In this document: in pieces, positions 18,028 through 27,053 of the stretch
Position numbering within the stretch: the stretch's first letter is position 1
How the letters are laid out: every line of letters starts with the position of its first letter
Source of the DNA: an uncultured Burkholderiales bacterium
GTDB taxonomy: Bacteria; Pseudomonadota; Gammaproteobacteria; Burkholderiales; Burkholderiaceae_C
Direction: 5' to 3'
Assembly: GCA_903822825.1 (NCBI GenBank)
Contig: CAIJQQ010000060.1
Span: forward strand, 1 to 64,000
DNA length: 64,000 nt
Program-made: the position numbers and the translations under genes
Notes under the pieces: generated by a model
Database searches by the model: none
What the model was told of the DNA's origin: nothing
What the model saw: the letters and a program-made list of their open reading frames with translations, nothing else

Positions 18028-18542
18028 GGCTGGCGACCCCGACGGATGAACAGCCCCAAAGCGCGACCGGCAATGGCCACCGACAAGACCGGCAGCCAGA
18101 TCGTGTACCACCACTGCGGCACGCCAATGCCCGGCGAGGTTTCACCAAAACGGAAATCGTCCCAAACCACGCGCACGCTGAGCACAGCGATCAACGCAAA
18201 CAGCACAAACACCATCAAAGCACCAAAGCGGGCCAGCGCCCGCTGGCGTTTTTCAGAGCCGCTGTCGGCAAAATATTCAATCCGGATTTGCCGGTTGCGC
18301 GCCACCGATGCCGAGCCCGCCACCAAGGCCAGCACAATCATCAAAAACACCGAAAACTCTTCCGTCCAGGCAAAGGACTGGTCGGTGAAATAGCGCACCA
18401 ACACGTTTGCAAACGTGATGAGCGAAAGCAACCCCATCACGATGACCGTGAGCCAATCTTCGATTTTCAGAGGAACGGCGGTTTCTTCATCGGGTTCAGC
18501 AGCAGCCACATCAGGTGGCTCTTGCTCGTGCAAATGGGTCAT
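18024..18542 (-). CDS. TRAP transporter small permease, DctQ family
   Basis: This small four-helix subunit has 172 residues. An acidic N-terminus (residues 1-28) precedes DWLTVIVMGLLSLITFANVLVRY, the usual first helix; the FAWTEEFSVFLMIVLALV segment is a family mark. Start ATG 18542 follows GAGACC. A longer frame to 18614 lacks support. It overlaps dctM by four bases. There are 156 bases between the E1-beta stop and this start, enough for a separate promoter. Confidence 0.87.
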   Translation of the reverse strand: MTHLHEQEPPDVAAAEPDEETAVPLKIEDWLTVIVMGLLSLITFANVLVRYFTDQSFAWTEEFSVFLMIVLALVAGSASVARNRQIRIEYFADSGSEKRQRALARFGALMVFVLFALIAVLSVRVVWDDFRFGETSPGIGVPQWWYTIWLPVLSVAIAGRALGLFIRRGRQP

Positions 18543-18698
18543 AGGTCTCAAGCCAAATTTAAAATTCACTTTACCATGGCGATCTTGGTCACAAATCTCT
18601 CGAACAAGCCCCAAAGCGCACCGGGGACACAGGGATTACCCCAAGAAAAAGCCCACCGCGTGCAGGTGCCACTTGATCGCAAACAAGCGGCAACCGCC

Positions 18699-19673
18699 TC
18701 AACGTTTTAGCGGCTTGAGACAGTCCTGCGCTGCAGCCACGATCTGCTCAACCGACACCCGGGCCACCGCTTCCAGCACGGGGGCGTAGCCCACCGGGAT
18801 GCGGGGTGCCCCAAGGCGTTTGACGCGCACGCCCAGGGTTTCGGCCACGGTGGCGGCGATTTCGGCGCCAAAGCCTGCGGCCTGAATGGCTTCGTGCACC
18901 ACCAACAAATGGCCTGTTTTGGCCGCAGAGTTGAGCACCGTTTCCCGGTCCCAAGGCCACAGGGTGCGCAAATCGATCAGCTCGACCTGCACACCCAAAG
19001 CCGTCAATTGATCGCATGCCGTTTGGCACACCTGCACCTGACGGCTCCAGCTGACCACCGTCAGGTGAACACCCGGACGCAGCACAGCCGCTTTGCCTAA
19101 AGGCACCTGCACGCTTTCGTCCACCGGCCCTTGAAGGCCCCACAGCGTCTTGTGTTCCATGTAGACCACCGGATCACCGCATTGCATGGCCGCGCGTAAC
19201 AAGGAATAGTTGTCTTGCACCGAGCCCGGGCACACCACCACCAAGCCGGGCATGTGGGCAAACCAGGCTTCGAGGGACTGCGAGTGCTGTGCCGCAGAGG
19301 CATCCCAGATGCCAATGGGCATGCGGGCCACCAAGGGCACACGGCCTTGGCCACCAAACATGTAACGGTTTTTGGCAGCCTGGTTGATGATTTCGTCCAT
19401 GCCGCACAGGGCAAAGTCGACCACGCGCATCTCCACCACCGGGCGCATGCCTGCCAGCGCCATGCCCACGCCGCCGCCCATGATGGCCGCTTCGCTGATC
19501 GGCGTGTCGATGACACGGTGCGTGCCAAAAGTCTGCTGCAAGCCTTTGTACTGGCCAAAAATACCGCCCCGGCCCACGTCTTCGCCCATCACCACCACGC
19601 GCTCGTCGGCTTCCATTTCGCGTTGCACGGCCAGCACGGCAGCCTGGCTGTAACTCATCGTGTTCAAAACCAT
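18699..19673 (-). CDS. 2-oxoacid (acetoin/pyruvate-type) dehydrogenase E1 beta subunit
   Basis: This is the beta subunit of a heterotetrameric thiamine-diphosphate E1, 324 residues. It has the N-terminal Pyr domain (VVVMGEDVGRGGIFG, DTPISEAAIMGGGVGMALAGMRPV) and a C-terminal transketolase domain (RTLWPWDRETVL, HEAIQAAGFGAEIAA). It is closest in appearance to acetoin dehydrogenase AcoB. The ATG at 19673 overlaps the end of the alpha gene by ten bases. No E2 or E3 gene follows; a TRAP transporter does. It must borrow an E2 from elsewhere, or act as a different type of decarboxylase. Confidence 0.88.
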   Translation of the reverse strand: MVLNTMSYSQAAVLAVQREMEADERVVVMGEDVGRGGIFGQYKGLQQTFGTHRVIDTPISEAAIMGGGVGMALAGMRPVVEMRVVDFALCGMDEIINQAAKNRYMFGGQGRVPLVARMPIGIWDASAAQHSQSLEAWFAHMPGLVVVCPGSVQDNYSLLRAAMQCGDPVVYMEHKTLWGLQGPVDESVQVPLGKAAVLRPGVHLTVVSWSRQVQVCQTACDQLTALGVQVELIDLRTLWPWDRETVLNSAAKTGHLLVVHEAIQAAGFGAEIAATVAETLGVRVKRLGAPRIPVGYAPVLEAVARVSVEQIVAAAQDCLKPLKR

Positions 19674-20683
19674 TGACCTTCTCCTGTGGTCTGGATGTCG
19701 GTGTAGGCCGCTGTCAGATCGGGCCAAGGCGCCTGGTCCGCGGCCTGCATGGCCGCCCGCACTTCGGCTTGGGCTTGCTGGTCCAGCTGGTCGCAAGCGG
19801 CATCGGTGCTGCCCAGCGCCAACAGGGCGCGGCGGGCGTTCTGGATCGGATCGTTTTTCAGGGCTTCTTCGACTTCACTGGGGTCACGGTACGCGGCCAG
19901 GTCCACCGACACATGGCCTTTGACGCGGTAAGTGCTGGCATGCAGCAGACGCGGCCCCTGGCCTGCGCGAATGGTTTGCACCAGCTCGGCTGCTTTTTCG
20001 TGAACTGCCCACACATCGTTGCCGTCGACCGGGTGCGCCGCAATGCCCAGGCTTTCGCTGCGCGCCGAGGCCCCAAGGCCTGCAATCATCGGGCCGCTGG
20101 CGGTGGTAGCGCTCCAGCGGTTGTCTTCACACACAAAAAGCACCGGCAACTGATGCACCTGCGCCCAGTTGAGGGCTTCCAGAAATGGCCCCCGGTTGGT
20201 GGCGCCATCACCAAAAAAGCAGACGGTGATGTCGCGGCGACCCTGCAATTTCTGGGCGTGTGCAGCGCCCACGGCAATGGGCAGCCCGGCCGCCACCACG
20301 CCGTTGGCCCCCAGCATGCCGACCGAAAAATCGGCAATGTGCATCGAGCCGCCTTTGCCCCCGTTAAAACCTGTGGCCTTGCCGTACAGCTCGCACATCA
20401 TGCGGCCCAGGTCCGCCCCTTTGGCCAAGGTGTGGCCATGACCACGGTGGGTGGATGTCAGGTAGTCGCTGGGGCTGAGGTGGGCGCACACGCCAGCGGC
20501 CACCGCTTCTTGCCCGGTGGACAGGTGCAAGGGGCCGCGCACTTTGGCGCTGCCGTCGGCGGTTTTGTTGTAGGCGCTGACACCGCCCTGGCTCAGGATT
20601 TCGGCGGCATTTTCAAACGCCCGAATGCGGGCCATGCACAGGTACAAAGCGGCCAACGTAGCTTGGGAGGAAGGATCGGGCAA
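19664..20683 (-). CDS. 2-oxoacid (acetoin/pyruvate-type) dehydrogenase E1 alpha subunit
   Basis: This is the alpha subunit of the same E1, carrying the thiamine-diphosphate motif GDGATNRGPFLEALNWAQ and ending in CEDNRW about 30 residues later. HRGHGHTLAKG and GFNGGKGGSMH are typical of AcoA/PdhA. I place the start at a TTG (20683), with AGGAG seven bases upstream, giving 339 residues. An ATG at 20752 would add 23 poorly conserved residues and skip that site. Upstream lies alr on the same strand, 125 bases away. Confidence 0.87.
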   Translation of the reverse strand: MPDPSSQATLAALYLCMARIRAFENAAEILSQGGVSAYNKTADGSAKVRGPLHLSTGQEAVAAGVCAHLSPSDYLTSTHRGHGHTLAKGADLGRMMCELYGKATGFNGGKGGSMHIADFSVGMLGANGVVAAGLPIAVGAAHAQKLQGRRDITVCFFGDGATNRGPFLEALNWAQVHQLPVLFVCEDNRWSATTASGPMIAGLGASARSESLGIAAHPVDGNDVWAVHEKAAELVQTIRAGQGPRLLHASTYRVKGHVSVDLAAYRDPSEVEEALKNDPIQNARRALLALGSTDAACDQLDQQAQAEVRAAMQAADQAPWPDLTAAYTDIQTTGEGQWF

Positions 20684-20808
20684 TCGAAGTCTCCTGTCGT
20701 GAAGAAGCCCCGGAAAACAGCTTCCCCCAAGGCATTGCCACTCTAATGACATTCAGCGTCTGCGACTGCACGCAGGTGACAGGGCCAGTTGGACTTTTTG
20801 ATGGGTCC

Positions 20809-21903
20809 TCAGACCACCACCACGGGCACGCGCGAGGCCAACGCGCACATGAGCTCGTAACCCACCGTGCCTGCGGCTTGGGCCACCTCGTCGATCGACA
20901 GCGTGGCCCCGTTGGCCGCCTGCCCCCACAAAGTGGCGGTGCTGCCCAACCCGGCTTGCGGCAGACCGCTCAGGTCCACCACCAGCATGTCCATGCTCAC
21001 GCGGCCCAGGGTGCGGCTGCGCACCCCGTCCACCAGCACAGGCGTGCCAGTGGGGCAGCTGCGCGGGTAACCGTCGGCATAACCACACGCCACCACGCCC
21101 ATGCGCATGGCTTGCTCGGCCACGAACTGCGAGCCGTACCCCACGCTGTCACCGGGCTGCAAATGCTGCACCGCGATGATGCGGGCAGACAAGCTCATGG
21201 CCGGCTGCAGGCCCCAGTCTTGGGCACTCTGGGCAGGGAAATCGGGTGAGCTGCCATAAAGCGCAATGCCCGGGCGCACCCAATCGGCCTTGGCGGCAGC
21301 GTCACTGCCAAAGCGCAAAGTGGCTGCGCTGTTGGACAGGCTGCGCTCACCGGGCAGATCACGGGTGGCTTCTTCGAAGCGGGCCACCTGCGCGGCGATG
21401 CCCAGGGGGCCATCGGCGTCGCTGAAGTGCGTGAGCATCGAAATTTCGTCCACCTGCGGCAAAGCGTTCAAGCGGGTCCAAGCGGCACGGTAGCGTCCGG
21501 GCGCAAAACCCAGCCGATTCATGCCCGAGTTCATCTTGAGGAACACCCGGTGCGGCTCGTGCGTCTTGTGCAGCGCCAGCATGTCGATCTGTTCATCGCA
21601 ATGCACCGTGTGCCACAGGCCCAGACGCGAGCACAGCTCCAAGTCACGCGTTTCAAACACCCCCTCGAGCAACCAAATCGGCCCGCGCCAGCCCAGCGCT
21701 CTTATCCGAGAAGCCTCGTCCAGATCCAGCAGCGCAAAGCCGTCTGCGGCGCGCAAGCTGTCAAACACCCGTTCAATGCCATGCCCGTAGGCATTGGCCT
21801 TGACCACGGCCCAAATCTGCGCGTCGGGTGCGGCATGGCGGGCTCTTGCCAGGTTGTGGCGCAGAGCGCCAAGATGGATGGTGGCCTGGATAGGACGGGG
21901 CAT
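20809..21903 (-). CDS. alr: alanine racemase
   Basis: This PLP enzyme makes D-alanine for peptidoglycan. In 364 residues it has PLP lysine Lys35 in [11 protein letters not shown] and the second catalytic base Tyr256 in SVGYGSQF, plus the C-terminal beta domain with [12 protein letters not shown]. Length and motifs match the biosynthetic Alr/DadX family. There is no D-amino-acid dehydrogenase next to it, so a biosynthetic rather than catabolic role is favoured. It is divergent from the dedA gene, with a 200-base region between them that holds a strong hairpin. Confidence 0.95.
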   Translation of the reverse strand: MPRPIQATIHLGALRHNLARARHAAPDAQIWAVVKANAYGHGIERVFDSLRAADGFALLDLDEASRIRALGWRGPIWLLEGVFETRDLELCSRLGLWHTVHCDEQIDMLALHKTHEPHRVFLKMNSGMNRLGFAPGRYRAAWTRLNALPQVDEISMLTHFSDADGPLGIAAQVARFEEATRDLPGERSLSNSAATLRFGSDAAAKADWVRPGIALYGSSPDFPAQSAQDWGLQPAMSLSARIIAVQHLQPGDSVGYGSQFVAEQAMRMGVVACGYADGYPRSCPTGTPVLVDGVRSRTLGRVSMDMLVVDLSGLPQAGLGSTATLWGQAANGATLSIDEVAQAAGTVGYELMCALASRVPVVVV

Positions 21904-21992
21904 GGCGCTTGCATAGAAGAATGACGCGACAAGTGTGCCAGCAAATGCGTCGCCACACTTGTCAACAAGTGCACAAATTCCGCGTGCATCAG

Positions 21993-22020
21993 GCCCTTAC
22001 CGGCTTTCGGTGAGGGCTTT
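21993..22020 (+). other. stable hairpin between alr and dedA
   Basis: GCCCTTACCG - GCTTT - CGGTGAGGGC pairs over ten base pairs with one G-T wobble and is followed by TTTC on the plus strand. It resembles a terminator without a gene in front, or a leader attenuator for dedA, which starts 84 bases downstream. A promoter-like TTTACA follows at about 22028. Confidence 0.4.
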
Positions 22021-22103
22021 CAAATGCTTTACACTGACCCGCGGCTGCCTCCAAAGCGCTACCCGCTCCCTACCCCCTGCGTTCAGGCACGATTTAGCGA
22101 TTC

Positions 22104-22727
22104 ATGGCATTTTTCCAGTTTCTGATGCCCATCTTCACCGAGTACGGTTACCTGGCCGTGTTCTCGATGCTGTTGGTTTGCGGCTTTGGTATTCCTGTTC
22201 CCGAAGATGTGACCTTGGTCACGGGCGGTGTGATCGCAGGCATGGGCCACGCCGACGTGCACACCATGTTTGCGGTGGGCATGGCGGGCGTGTTGATCGG
22301 TGACGGACTGATGTTCACCATGGGGCGGCTGTATGGCCCGCGCATCGTCAAGCTGCCGGGTTTCCGGCGCATCCTGACTCCTGAGCGTTTTGCCAGCGCG
22401 CAAGACGCCTTTCATAAATACGGCAAATGGGTCATGTTTGTGGCCCGTTTTCTGCCGGGCTTGCGCACCCCGGTCTTTTTCTCGGCCGGCATGAGCCACC
22501 GCGTGAGCTTTGCCACCTGGTTTTTGATGGACGGCATTGCCGCCCTCATCAGCGTGCCGATCTGGGTTTATCTGGGTTACTTTGGTGCGCAAAACTGGGA
22601 CTGGATGTTTGGCGTGCTGCGCCAATTCCAGCACGGCATCTTTGCACTGCTGGGCATCGGCGCGGCTTGGCTGGCCTGGCGCTGGTGGAAAAAACGCCCA
22701 TCGGCGGCCCCCACCGATTTGCCCTGA
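22104..22727 (+). CDS. DedA family membrane protein
   Basis: This 207-residue inner-membrane protein belongs to the DedA/SNARE-associated family, members of which flip phospholipids or undecaprenyl phosphate. The key motifs are the acidic GFGIPVPEDVTLVTGG near residue 28 and the Arg-rich FVARFLPGLRTPVFFSAG near residue 113, both needed for activity in characterised members. The 20-base gap to the following EamA gene suggests co-transcription. Its neighbour across the divergent promoter is alr, fitting a cell-envelope theme. Confidence 0.9.
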   Translation: MAFFQFLMPIFTEYGYLAVFSMLLVCGFGIPVPEDVTLVTGGVIAGMGHADVHTMFAVGMAGVLIGDGLMFTMGRLYGPRIVKLPGFRRILTPERFASAQDAFHKYGKWVMFVARFLPGLRTPVFFSAGMSHRVSFATWFLMDGIAALISVPIWVYLGYFGAQNWDWMFGVLRQFQHGIFALLGIGAAWLAWRWWKKRPSAAPTDLP

Positions 22728-22747
22728 ACCGCACAGGCACTGGCCGC

Positions 22748-23650
22748 ATGGCCCATTCTTCTGCACTCTCTCCCAAAAGCTTGGCCGTCGCCGGGCTGCT
22801 GCTCAATGCCTTTGTCTGGGGCGTTTGCTGGTGGCCGTTCAAGCAACTGGAGGCACTGGGTCTGCACCCGTTGTGGGCCACGGCGCTGGTGTATGCCTTC
22901 GTTTTTGTGTCCATCGCCTTGTCGCTCTGGCGCAGCGGGCGGCTGCTAAGCTGGCGCGCGCACCCCGGCCTGTGGTGGCTGCTGCTGGCCTCAGGCCTGA
23001 CCAATGTGGGCTTCAACTGGGCCGTAACGGTGGGCGATGTGGTGCGCGTGGTGCTGCTCTTTTACCTCATGCCCGCTTGGTCGGTGCTGGTGGCTTGGCT
23101 GCTGCTGGGCGACAAACCCCGACCCATGGCCCTGCTGCGTTTGGCGCTGGCGCTGGTGGGCCTGGTGATCGTACTCAAGACGCCCGAGACACCCTGGCCC
23201 GTGCCCGAGAGCCTGGCCGATGTGCTGGCACTGGCCAGCGGCTTGACCTTTGCCGTCACAAACGCGCTGCTGCTGAAGTTGAAAGACACCCCCGGCTCAT
23301 CGCGCACGCTGGCCATGTTTGGCGGCGGCGCGGTCATGGCCACGCTGGCCGCGCTGCTGGGCCTGGCCACGGGGGTGGTCAGTACCGGACAAGCACCAAC
23401 ATGGACCTGGCTGCCTTTGATCGCTCTGCTGGGCACTTCCTTCTTGCTGGGCAATCTGGCGCTGCAATACGGTGCCGCCCGGCTGGCTGCCCACACCACC
23501 GCGCTGGTCATGTTGTCCGAGGTCCTGTTCGCCAGCGTGTCTTCCGTCATACTGGGTGCATCCCAATGGGAAAGCCGCACCCTCTGGGGCGGCGCGCTGA
23601 TCTTGCTGGCTGCACTGCTGTCGGTGGTCGGCTACTCGCGACACGACTGA
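22748..23650 (+). CDS. DMT superfamily (EamA) transporter
   Basis: This 300-residue protein has ten hydrophobic segments in two EamA repeats (LLLNAFVWGVCWWPFKQLEAL first; SLADVLALASGLTFAVTNALLL second). It is a probable small-metabolite exporter of unknown substrate. Start ATG at 22748 is 20 bases after the dedA stop; the open frame reaches far upstream but only by reading through dedA. The glutathione peroxidase gene follows at 39 bases, so the three genes may form one unit. Confidence 0.85.
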   Translation: MAHSSALSPKSLAVAGLLLNAFVWGVCWWPFKQLEALGLHPLWATALVYAFVFVSIALSLWRSGRLLSWRAHPGLWWLLLASGLTNVGFNWAVTVGDVVRVVLLFYLMPAWSVLVAWLLLGDKPRPMALLRLALALVGLVIVLKTPETPWPVPESLADVLALASGLTFAVTNALLLKLKDTPGSSRTLAMFGGGAVMATLAALLGLATGVVSTGQAPTWTWLPLIALLGTSFLLGNLALQYGAARLAAHTTALVMLSEVLFASVSSVILGASQWESRTLWGGALILLAALLSVVGYSRHD

Positions 23651-23689
23651 ACCATGCGCCTGTGCAAGGCGTTTTCACTGGAGCAAAAC

Positions 23690-24172
23690 ATGAGCATTTA
23701 TGACTTCGAAGCGCTGGGCATCGACGGCCAAGCTGTGGCCCTGAGCCAATACAAGGGCCAGGTGATGCTGATCGTCAACACCGCCAGCGCCTGCGGTTTC
23801 ACCCCCCAATTCACCGGACTGGAAAAGCTGCATCAGCAATACGGCGGCCGAGGCTTGGCCGTGATCGGCTTTCCGTGCAACCAGTTCGCGAGCCAAGACC
23901 CTGGCGACGATGCGCAGATCGCCAACTTCTGCCAGAAAAACTACGGCGTCAACTTCCAGATGATGAGCAAAATCAAGGTCAATGGTGATGGCGCGCATCC
24001 GTTGTACCAATGGCTCACGGCCGAGGCCCCGGGCATCCTTGGCAGCAAGGCCATCAAGTGGAATTTCACCAAATTTTTGATTGGCAAAGACGGTCACGTG
24101 GTCAAGCGCTACGCGCCGCAAGACGCGCCAGAGAAAATCGCCAAGGACATTGAGGCGGCGCTGGCCGCCTGA
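23690..24172 (+). CDS. glutathione peroxidase family (thiol peroxidase)
   Basis: This 160-residue peroxide-reducing enzyme carries the peroxidatic Cys35 in NTASACGFTPQF, the second signature GFPCNQFASQDPG with its Gln, and the Trp-Asn pair in KWNFTKFLIGKDG, completing the usual catalytic tetrad. As a Cys form it may use thioredoxin rather than glutathione. GGAG lies seven bases before the ATG at 23690, which is preferred over the upstream ATG at 23654. Its stop is two bases from the stop of convergent hipA. Confidence 0.92.
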   Translation: MSIYDFEALGIDGQAVALSQYKGQVMLIVNTASACGFTPQFTGLEKLHQQYGGRGLAVIGFPCNQFASQDPGDDAQIANFCQKNYGVNFQMMSKIKVNGDGAHPLYQWLTAEAPGILGSKAIKWNFTKFLIGKDGHVVKRYAPQDAPEKIAKDIEAALAA

Positions 24173-24174
24173 AA

Positions 24175-25407
24175 TCAGCCAGCGGCTTGACGCCGCTGCT
24201 CGCTCAAATGCGCCCCGTCCAGATACTGCGCCAGCAGATCGATGTCCGCATCACGCACGCGCAGGCTTTGGAACACCGCTTTCCATTGCGCCACCTGGCG
24301 CGCGATCTCGCTCACTGTTTGTCGAGCGATGGCATCGGACAAGCCAAAAGCCCGTGCCTCTGACAATGCGTTGGCGATACTGGCCTCATGGCCCTGCGCA
24401 CCCACGCGCATTTGCTGATAGCCCAGACCTTGAACAGCGGGCAGCACATCAAAGGCGGGCGCCAGTGCATGAAAACCATCAACACCACGCACCAATGCGT
24501 GGTTTTTTTCATGGTCATCGGTGTTGTCGATCAAGATGTTGAACACCATGCGGCGAAACAACTCGTGCTGCTGTGCACGCACTTGGTCAGGATGGCCCAA
24601 ACGGCGAATGAGTTGGGCCAACTCGGGGTAGCCCATGGCTTCGCCGGCTGCGCGCAAAGCCACATGGGCAGACAACACATGCAAGCGCTTGTCGCTCTCG
24701 CGGTCAAAGCGTTTAATGGCCACCGCATGGCCCTGCGGCAAAGGCAGCGCACGGGTGTCTGCTGCTTGGATGCCACAGCGCCGGGCCAACACCATGCTGG
24801 CGTGCTCGATCAACGGCGAATCCAGTTCACCCCCTTCTGAGAACTTGACCACCCAGGACGCCCCATCCATCTGCATCAATGACTTGGGCCGAGCGCCACC
24901 CATGCTCACGCCGGGCTGCAACAAGCGGCGTTGCTGCTCGTTGATGGCCTCTCCGGCCATGACATGCTGCACGGCCTGGTGCATGTCCACCAACCCATCG
25001 AACGTGGGCATGGCTGCCGTGGTGGCAGGCACATAAGCATTTGCTTGCAGCGATACGCCCAAAGCCCCAAAACGGTCATCGCCTGCTAAGTACAAATACT
25101 CCAGCAATGACAAGCGAACTGGCCGCTCGATCAGGCGGATGACGCGTTCACCCCACTGGTCAGGACGGGCATCGTCCACCGCGCCCATGGCCGTGTCCCG
25201 CTCAACAGGCACCTGCAACCCTGCATGCAAAGGCAGGTCTTCGCTCAAGGCCAAACCCTGCGGTGAAGCCATCCATGCGGGGTCGTAACTCAAGGCCACT
25301 TTGCGGCGCTGGTCTTGCAAGCTGAGGGTGCCAATGCGTTGCGGTGCAAGGGGATTGGCCAGCCACCACAGGCTCATGCTGTCTTGCGCTTGATAGGGGC
25401 TGTTCAC
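24175..25407 (-). CDS. hipA: HipA family kinase toxin
   Basis: HipA toxins are Ser/Thr kinases that in known cases phosphorylate glutamyl-tRNA synthetase or related targets and cause dormancy. In this 410-residue protein the glycine-rich VSMGGARPKSLM serves as P-loop, NILIDNTDDHEKNH as catalytic loop and LAPAFDVLP as the metal-binding Asp motif. All appear intact. Translation starts at a GTG that overlaps the hipB stop (GTGA), so antitoxin and toxin are coupled. FGALGVSL near residue 108 matches the N-subdomain. Confidence 0.88.
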   Translation of the reverse strand: MNSPYQAQDSMSLWWLANPLAPQRIGTLSLQDQRRKVALSYDPAWMASPQGLALSEDLPLHAGLQVPVERDTAMGAVDDARPDQWGERVIRLIERPVRLSLLEYLYLAGDDRFGALGVSLQANAYVPATTAAMPTFDGLVDMHQAVQHVMAGEAINEQQRRLLQPGVSMGGARPKSLMQMDGASWVVKFSEGGELDSPLIEHASMVLARRCGIQAADTRALPLPQGHAVAIKRFDRESDKRLHVLSAHVALRAAGEAMGYPELAQLIRRLGHPDQVRAQQHELFRRMVFNILIDNTDDHEKNHALVRGVDGFHALAPAFDVLPAVQGLGYQQMRVGAQGHEASIANALSEARAFGLSDAIARQTVSEIARQVAQWKAVFQSLRVRDADIDLLAQYLDGAHLSEQRRQAAG

Positions 25408-25748
25408 AGCGCCGACTCCGGTTTGCGCGACAGACGTCGGCTGCGCTGACGCACCGCCTCAATGTCCTGCTCCAGCGCATTGAGGTCTTGCGCCGGAGCA
25501 GCCACCTCGGGCAGTGCGGCGTGGCGGCCCATGAGCCACAGTGCAGTGGCATACACGCCCATACCGACCGAAGGGTCGCCCTTCTCCATGCGCATGAGTG
25601 TGGGCACCGACACCGCCATGCGGCTGGCCCAAGCACGCAGACTTTCCTTGCGGCGCTGACGCGCCAGCGCCAGGTTTTCGCCCAAGTCCCTCAGGGCTTT
25701 GGCGGCTGAGGCTGGCAGTTGGTCTGCAGCAAGAGAAGGTTTTGGCAT
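25404..25748 (-). CDS. hipB: HipB-type helix-turn-helix antitoxin
   Basis: This 114-residue Xre-type DNA-binding protein has a helix-turn-helix over about residues 23-70 (GENLALARQRRKESLRAWASRMAVS shown in part: LALARQRR, MAVSVPTLMRMEKGDPSVG) and a long basic C-terminal tail. It should neutralise HipA and repress the pair. It overlaps hipA by four bases. A perfect 18-base palindrome lies 14 bases before its ATG and is the likely operator. No good ribosome binding site is visible, so a short or leaderless transcript is possible. Confidence 0.85.
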   Translation of the reverse strand: MPKPSLAADQLPASAAKALRDLGENLALARQRRKESLRAWASRMAVSVPTLMRMEKGDPSVGMGVYATALWLMGRHAALPEVAAPAQDLNALEQDIEAVRQRSRRLSRKPESAL

Positions 25749-25761
25749 AACACAAACTTTA

Positions 25762-25779
25762 ACAGAATTTGAATTCTGT
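25762..25779. promoter_or_regulatory. hipBA operator palindrome
   Basis: ACAGAATT-TG-AATTCTGT is a perfect 8+2+8 inverted repeat immediately upstream of hipB, in an AT-rich patch between the divergent-looking ends of hipB and glcF. Its position fits autorepression by HipB dimers; this is inferred. Confidence 0.75.
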
Positions 25780-25793
25780 GTCTTTTTGCGAAA

Positions 25794-27038
25794 CTACAGT
25801 GTGTCGCTGATCGCCTCGTCCAGCAACTCCACCCAATGCCGCACGGGCAGGCCGCTGCCGCTTTGCAGGTGGGTGATGCAGCCGATGTTGGCGCTGATCA
25901 CGCCTTGCGGCTCCAGCGCGTTCAGGTGGCCCAGCTTGCGGTCGCGCAGTTGTTTGGACAAATCTGGGTTGAGCACGCTGTAAGTGCCTGCCGAGCCGCA
26001 GCACAGGTGCGACTCGTTGGCGGTGACCTTGATATGGAAGCCCAGATCGCCCAGGTGCTTTTCAACGCCGCCTTTGAGCTGCTGGCCGTGTTGCAAGGTG
26101 CAAGGCGGGTGGTAGGCCTGCAGTCCTGCAGCTTGCATGGCCTCGGGTTTCAGCTTGTCCTTGAGCAGGGGCACCAGCTCGGGCAGCAGCTCGCTCAGGT
26201 CGCGCGTCAGCGCGCCGATGCGGGCGGCTTTATCGGCGTACTGCGGGTCATCTTTGAGCACATGGCCATAGTCCTTGACCATGACGCCGCAGCCCGAGGC
26301 GTTCATCACGATGGCTTCGACCTCGCCGCTTTCGACCAACGGCCACCATGCGTCGATGTTGGCGCGCATGTGGTCTTTGCCACCGCCTTGGTCGTTCAAG
26401 TGGAACTTGAGCGCGCCGCAGCAACCGGCCTTGGGGGCCGTCACGGCCTGGATGCCTGCGGCATCGAGCACGCGGGCCGTGGCGGTGTTGATGTTGGGGC
26501 TCATGCTGGGCTGCACGCAGCCTTCGAGCATCAGCACTTTGCGGGCATGCGTGCGGGTGGGCCAGGCGCCCGCATCTTGAGGTGCGGGCACTTTGGCTTT
26601 GAGGCTTTCGGGCAGCAGGCCGCGCACCCTCTGGCCCATCTTCATGGCGGGGGCAAACAGGGGCGACGGCAGGCCTTCTTTGAGCGCCCAGCGCAGCATC
26701 TTTTCACCCACAGGACGCTCGACCTTGGCGTCCACCAGCTTGCGGCCGATGTCCACGAGGTGGCCGTATTGCACGCCGCTCGGGCAAGTGCTTTCGCAGT
26801 TGCGGCAGGTCAGGCACCGGTCCAGGTGCATCTGGGTTTTGCGGGTGGGCGTTTGGCCTTCGAGCACCTGCTTCATCAGGTAGATGCGGCCACGCGGGCC
26901 GTCGAGCTCGTCGCCCAGCAGTTGGTAAGTGGGGCAGGTGGCGGTGCAAAAGCCGCAGTGCACGCACTTGCGCAAAATGGCTTCGGCTTCTAGGCCTTCG
27001 GGGGTGTTTTGGTACTCGGGGGCGAGGTGGGTTTGCAT
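25794..27038 (-). CDS. glcF: glycolate oxidase iron-sulfur subunit GlcF
   Basis: GlcF carries electrons from glycolate (or D-lactate) oxidation by GlcDE to the respiratory chain. This 414-residue protein has two 4Fe-4S ferredoxin motifs, CVHCGFCTATCP (near residue 25) and CLTCRNCESTCP (near residue 75). Two CCG domains follow in the C-terminal half: GCCGALKFH and LCCGSAGTYS. It lies 15 bases downstream of glcE on the same strand. The 3' end faces the hipBA operator. Confidence 0.94.
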   Translation of the reverse strand: MQTHLAPEYQNTPEGLEAEAILRKCVHCGFCTATCPTYQLLGDELDGPRGRIYLMKQVLEGQTPTRKTQMHLDRCLTCRNCESTCPSGVQYGHLVDIGRKLVDAKVERPVGEKMLRWALKEGLPSPLFAPAMKMGQRVRGLLPESLKAKVPAPQDAGAWPTRTHARKVLMLEGCVQPSMSPNINTATARVLDAAGIQAVTAPKAGCCGALKFHLNDQGGGKDHMRANIDAWWPLVESGEVEAIVMNASGCGVMVKDYGHVLKDDPQYADKAARIGALTRDLSELLPELVPLLKDKLKPEAMQAAGLQAYHPPCTLQHGQQLKGGVEKHLGDLGFHIKVTANESHLCCGSAGTYSVLNPDLSKQLRDRKLGHLNALEPQGVISANIGCITHLQSGSGLPVRHWVELLDEAISDTL

Positions 27039-27053
27039 GTCGGTCGTCCCGGC

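Noticed and set aside
16741-18393. Long plus-strand frame of 550 codons opposite the TRAP permease genes
   Set aside because: Same reasoning: a GC-driven shadow of dctM and dctQ with no recognisable motif.
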